Origin: CAZYQW01 sp964649825
GTDB lineage: Bacteria > Planctomycetota > B15-G4 > JADJEK01
Reading direction: 5' to 3'
DNA length: 9,462 nucleotides
NCBI GenBank assembly: GCA_964649825.1
Contig: CAZYQW010000042.1
Coordinates: forward strand, 1 to 9,462
Shown here: positions 6,606 through 9,462 of the stretch, one piece after another
How positions within the stretch are numbered: the stretch's first letter is position 1
Layout: the number at the start of each line of letters is the position of its first letter
Notes under the pieces: model-generated
Told to the model about the DNA's origin: nothing
What the model saw: the letters and a program-made list of their open reading frames with translations, nothing else
Databases searched by the model: none
Translations under genes and position numbers: made by a program

Positions 6606-7321
6606 GGGCGTCCTGCTTCCTCGGAGTCACCGGCTCGCGCCTTCTCGAGCTCGGTCGTGGCGGTCTCGTGGTCGAGCTCGAGTTCGTGGATTCGATCGCG
6701 GGCCTTCTGCAGCGAGTGCTCCGCCTTCAGCTCGGCCTTCTCGAGCTTGAGCGTCCCGGCTTCGAGGTTGTTCTGCGCCTGCCGGAGGCTCTCCTCGAGC
6801 TCGCGCAGCTTCCTCGGATGGTCGTGGTCCTGGATCATCTCGAACGCACGCGTCTCGACGGCGACGTCGCGTTCCGCCAGCTCGAGGTTCTGGCGGCCGC
6901 GTTTCAGCACGAGCTCCTTCGTCATCTCGGCGAACTCCTCGGCGTCGTACATCGCTACCAACTCGGCCAGCTCGTCCTTCGCCTGCTCGGCTCGATTCGC
7001 GGAGCGGTCGAGTCGGATGCGCGCCTTCTCGAGGTCGACCTTCGCTTCGGCCGTGCGGAAATGCTCCAGGTCGCGCTTGGCTTGCTCGAGCTTTCTTTCC
7101 GCCGCGTACAGAGCGTCCTTCGCCGAGTTCTGCTCGATGCGCGCGTCGAGTTGAGCGATGCGCAGCTCGAGCCGTGCGAGGTCGATGTCACGCCGGGCTT
7201 TCTCGACCTTTCGTTCCGCGGTCTTCGGATCGAGCTTTTCCTTTTCGGGCTTGGACGCCTCGTCCGCGAGGGCGCTGGAAAGGAGGCACGAGAGAGCGAC
7301 GATTGCGTGGGACAGGCGCAT
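6602..7321 (-). CDS. Secreted long coiled-coil protein, possibly adaptor-hairpin-like
   Basis: The product has 239 residues. The start ATG (7321-7319) follows GGAGAG at 7331-7326. Residues 1-19 are a signal peptide (core AIVALSCLLSSALA, cleavage near A19/D20). The rest is almost entirely charged helix rich in Glu, Lys, Arg, Ala and Leu, with heptad character over about 30-230. A break near 122-140 (VAMYDAEEFAEMTKELVLKR) and another near 160-170 (MIQDHDHPRKL) suggest antiparallel helices folding back. The break motif resembles the hairpin of some HlyD-like periplasmic adaptor proteins from planctomycetes. That is recollection, not a search, and no lipoyl or beta-barrel parts are present. It is the first gene of an operon with the toroid protein, overlapping it by 4 bp, so the two probably act together in the periplasm or cell envelope. 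The same frame stays open to 8377, but that part is antisense noise over the reductase. Confidence 0.82.
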   Translation of the reverse strand: MRLSHAIVALSCLLSSALADEASKPEKEKLDPKTAERKVEKARRDIDLARLELRIAQLDARIEQNSAKDALYAAERKLEQAKRDLEHFRTAEAKVDLEKARIRLDRSANRAEQAKDELAELVAMYDAEEFAEMTKELVLKRGRQNLELAERDVAVETRAFEMIQDHDHPRKLRELEESLRQAQNNLEAGTLKLEKAELKAEHSLQKARDRIHELELDHETATTELEKARAGDSEEAGRP

Positions 7322-7365
7322 GGATCTCTCCGGGGACACGCGAGTCGTGACTTCGAGCGAGCGCG

Positions 7366-7371
7366 AGTCTA
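7366..7371 (-). promoter_or_regulatory. Putative -10 box (TAGACT) of the coiled-coil/toroid operon
   Basis: TAGACT, preceded by TT on the minus strand, would start transcription near 7359 with a leader of about 38 nt. The best -35 at 17-bp spacing (TCGCAC) is poor. The box lies in the 128-bp gap after the reductase gene, so the operon may have its own promoter, though read-through from the reductase is also possible. Confidence 0.3.
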
Positions 7372-7449
7372 AACGAGGCTCGATGAGGGTGCGAGCGGCG
7401 GGCGACGAACGGAGTGGAACCATGAACCTCGCGAGGATGCCGCCGCTCT

Positions 7450-8406
7450 CTAGAGGCCCTGTCCCGTCTTCCACTTCTCCAACTGTTCCACGACCCCGGC
7501 ATCGAGCACGACCTCCGCTGCCTTCACGTCCTCGATCACCTGCTCCGGCCGGGTCGCGCCGATGATCGCGGACGAGACCTCGCAGCGCCGCAGCACCCAC
7601 GCGAGCGCGAGCTGAGCCGGCGTCAGGTCGATCTTCCTCGCGAGGTCGGCGACGCGGTCCGCGATCGCGAGGTTGTGATCGTTCAACCGCGGCTTCACGA
7701 ACTGCGCTCCCGCCTCGGTATCGGCCCGCGATCCGGACGGGATCTTTCCCTTCTTGTACTTGCCGGTCAGGATCCCCTGCGCGAGCGGACAGTAGACGAT
7801 CTGGCCGAGGCCGAGGGCGTGGCTCGTCGGGATCACCTCGTGCTCGATCGACCACTCGAGCAGGTTGTACTCCGGCTGATTCGAGACCGGCCGGTACGCG
7901 CTTCGACGGTCCGCCTCGGAGCACGCCCAGGTGATCTGGCTCGCGGACCAGAGGCTCGTGCCCCAATAGAGGATTTTGCCCTGTCGGATCAGGTCCTCCA
8001 TCGCGCGCACTGTCTCGTCCACCGGCGTCTCGACGTCGAAGCGATGGCATTGGAAGAGATCGATGTAGTCGGTCTGCAGTCGCTTCAGCGCGGCGTGGCA
8101 GCCTTCGATGACGTGCTTGCGCGAGAGGCCGCGATCGTTGGGTCCGTGCGCGACCGGCCAGAAGACCTTCGTGGCGAGGACGTAGCTCTCGCGGCGCACG
8201 CCGTCCAACGCCCGCGCGAGCGCGCGTTCGGCCGCGCCCCCGCTGTAGATGTCCGCGCTGTCGAACAGGTTGATGCCGTGATCCAGCGCGGCGTGGACGC
8301 ACGCGTTGGTGGCGTCCTGGTGGACCGATTCGCCGTACGTCAGCCACGACCCGAGGGAGACGGCGGAGACCTTGCACCCGGAGGAACCCAGTCGGCGGTA
8401 CTGCAT
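7450..8406 (-). CDS. Aldo/keto reductase, Kv-beta/YghZ-like family
   Basis: The product has 318 residues, the full length for the family. The N-terminus MQYRRLGSSGCKVSAVSLGSW is a classic start for this subgroup and fixes the ATG at 8406-8404. An AAGGGT lies 7 nt upstream, and the open frame beyond it, to 8604, is not used. The expected catalytic tetrad is visible: D49 (FDSADIY), Y54, K80 (VLATKVFW) and H121 (LFQCHRFD). Later family blocks are GKILYWGTSLWSASQI, SNQPEYNLLEW (substrate/cofactor barrel strands), YCPLAQGILTGKYKKGK and the NADPH phosphate-binding IIGATRPEQVIED near the C-terminus. Reaction class: cytoplasmic NADPH-dependent reduction of aldehydes or ketones; the physiological substrate cannot be read from sequence. 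It is divergent from asnS across a 179-bp gap. Confidence 0.95.
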   Translation of the reverse strand: MQYRRLGSSGCKVSAVSLGSWLTYGESVHQDATNACVHAALDHGINLFDSADIYSGGAAERALARALDGVRRESYVLATKVFWPVAHGPNDRGLSRKHVIEGCHAALKRLQTDYIDLFQCHRFDVETPVDETVRAMEDLIRQGKILYWGTSLWSASQITWACSEADRRSAYRPVSNQPEYNLLEWSIEHEVIPTSHALGLGQIVYCPLAQGILTGKYKKGKIPSGSRADTEAGAQFVKPRLNDHNLAIADRVADLARKIDLTPAQLALAWVLRRCEVSSAIIGATRPEQVIEDVKAAEVVLDAGVVEQLEKWKTGQGL

Positions 8407-8516
8407 GGCGGTCACCCTTCGCGCGAGGTTCGAGGTGGCTTCGAGTCGCTTTGCATCATTCCCGGTCGCGCGGTCGACATCAACCCTGGAAGGACGAGCG
8501 CCGGGGTGGTTGGCGG

Positions 8517-8544
8517 TTGCTTCGCGACGGTGGGCGGCGATACT
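8517..8544 (+). promoter_or_regulatory. Putative sigma-70 promoter of asnS
   Basis: TTGCTT (8517-8522), a 16-bp spacer and GATACT (8539-8544) match 3/6 and 4/6 of consensus. The predicted start near 8551 gives a leader of about 35 nt before the asnS GTG. It lies in the divergent gap with the reductase. The support is weak and comes only from motif and position. Confidence 0.3.
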
Positions 8545-8575
8545 GACGCTTCTCCCGGCCTCTTCTTCACCACCT

Positions 8576-8580
8576 GGAGG
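8576..8580 (+). promoter_or_regulatory. Shine-Dalgarno GGAGG of asnS
   Basis: GGAGG lies five bases before the GTG at 8586. No ATG alternative lies nearby in frame, so this site fixes a GTG start. Confidence 0.75.
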
Positions 8581-8585
8581 ACATC

Positions 8586-9462
8586 GTGGTCGATCTCGGA
8601 ACACGCGTCGCCGACTGTCTCGCGGGGAGGATCCCCATCGGTTCCGCGGTGACGATCAAGGGTTGGGTGCGGACGCGCCGCGACTCGAAGGCCGGGCTCT
8701 CGTTCGTCCAGGTGCACGATGGATCGTGCTTCGATCCGATCCAGGTCGTCGCGCCGAGCACGCTCGAGAACTACTCCAGCGAGATCCAGCACGTGACGGC
8801 GGGGTGCGCGGTGATCGCCGCCGGAGAGATCGTCGAGTCGCAGGGCAAGGGGCAGAAGTACGAGGTCCAGGCGTCGAGCGTCCAGGTCGTCGGCTGGGTC
8901 GAGGACCCGGACACGTATCCCGTGTCGGCGAAGCGGCACACGTTCGAGTACCTGCGCGAGGTCGCCCACCTCCGGCCGCGCACGAACACGTTCAGCGCGG
9001 TGGCACGGGTCCGCCACTGCCTCGCGCAGGCTGTGCATCGCTACTTCCACGAGAACGGCTACCTGTGGATCCATACGCCGATCATCACCGCGAACGATTG
9101 CGAAGGCGCGGGCGAGATGTTCCGCGTCTCGACGCTCGATCTCGTCAACCTGCCGCGCAACGAGGATGGATCGGTCGACTTCACGAAGGACTTCTTCGGT
9201 CGCGAGGCGCACCTGACGGTGTCCGGGCAGCTCAACGTCGAGACGTACTGCATGGCGCTCTCGCGCGTCTACACGTTCGGGCCGACGTTCCGCGCGGAAA
9301 ACTCGAACACGAGCCGCCACCTCGCCGAGTTCTGGATGATCGAGCCCGAAGTCGCGTTCGCCGATCTCGGCGCCAATGCCGACCTCGCCGAGGAGTACCT
9401 CCGCTACATCTACACCGCCCTGCTCGAGGAGCGGCAGGAGGACATGGCCTTCTTCGACCAGA
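8586..9462 (+). CDS. asnS: Asparaginyl-tRNA synthetase, 3' truncated by the window end
   Basis: Class II aminoacyl-tRNA synthetase that charges tRNA-Asn in the cytoplasm. The first 292 codons are present, out of about 430-470 usual for the family. The start is GTG with GGAGG 5 nt upstream. An N-terminal OB-fold anticodon-binding domain lies at about residues 22-105 (VTIKGWVRTRRDSK, LSFVQVHDGSC). The catalytic domain begins near 135 with the motif 1 region ENGYLWIHTPIITANDCEGAGEMF at 156-179. Motif 2, with the AsnRS-diagnostic AENSNTSRHLAEFWMIEPE, lies at 237-255. The TVSGQLNVETY block (211-221) is also typical. The Asn-specific motif 2 argues against AspRS. Motif 3 lies beyond the window. It is divergent from the reductase and appears to be an ordinary housekeeping gene. 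Confidence 0.96.
   Translation, partial: MVDLGTRVADCLAGRIPIGSAVTIKGWVRTRRDSKAGLSFVQVHDGSCFDPIQVVAPSTLENYSSEIQHVTAGCAVIAAGEIVESQGKGQKYEVQASSVQVVGWVEDPDTYPVSAKRHTFEYLREVAHLRPRTNTFSAVARVRHCLAQAVHRYFHENGYLWIHTPIITANDCEGAGEMFRVSTLDLVNLPRNEDGSVDFTKDFFGREAHLTVSGQLNVETYCMALSRVYTFGPTFRAENSNTSRHLAEFWMIEPEVAFADLGANADLAEEYLRYIYTALLEERQEDMAFFDQ

Noticed and set aside
7322..8377. Upstream extension of the coiled-coil frame through the reductase gene
   Set aside because: Coding-like sequence starts only at the ATG at 7321, with a signal peptide and Shine-Dalgarno. The upstream part is a shadow of the reductase.
8407..8604. N-terminal extension of the reductase to an ATG at 8604
   Set aside because: It would overlap the asnS start and ribosome binding site. 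The reductase family normally starts at MQYRRLG, which has its own upstream AAGGGT.
8412..9320. A 302-codon minus-strand frame opposite asnS
   Set aside because: It is antisense to an unambiguous asnS coding frame and has no domain of its own.

Overview
The window is GC-rich bacterial DNA with dense, high-GC3 coding. The best guess at the source is an uncultured Planctomycetota-type bacterium. This rests on family resemblance: a secreted FG-GAP propeller ending in a two-cysteine C-terminal module of the kind common in planctomycete secretomes, a secreted cyclase-like alpha/alpha toroid protein, and a CHAT-STAND-TPR protein. No marker gene in the window settles the taxonomy.

Layout. (1) Positions 1-3429, plus strand: a large CHAT protease-like / STAND NTPase / TPR protein whose 5' end lies outside the window. 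It is split into two reading frames (1-2093 and 1987-3429) by an apparent single-base frameshift near 1950-1990. (2) 3260-4897, minus: a secreted seven-repeat FG-GAP protein. It is flanked by two copies of a 50-bp direct repeat (3155-3204 and 5045-5094, 47/50 identical). The first copy lies inside the run-on 3' tail of the TPR frame. (3) 4898-5423: about 500 bp without a convincing gene, holding the second repeat copy, a putative promoter and hairpins. (4) 7321 down to 5424, minus: a two-gene, translationally coupled operon with an ATGA overlap. It encodes a secreted coiled-coil protein and then a secreted terpenoid-cyclase-like toroid protein. (5) 7450-8406, minus: an aldo/keto reductase of the Kv-beta/YghZ-like type. 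(6) 8586 to the right edge, plus, divergent from the reductase: asparaginyl-tRNA synthetase (asnS), cut by the window end.

How they fit together. The housekeeping gene asnS and the reductase form an ordinary chromosomal edge. The coiled-coil/toroid pair probably acts together outside the cytoplasm. The most unusual part is the left half: a CHAT-STAND-TPR signalling or conflict-type protein that is interrupted in frame, next to a repeat-flanked FG-GAP gene. The second repeat copy appears fused to the 3' end of the CHAT-STAND-TPR locus. This suggests rearrangement or decay there. None of the proposed functions has been tested by searches here.
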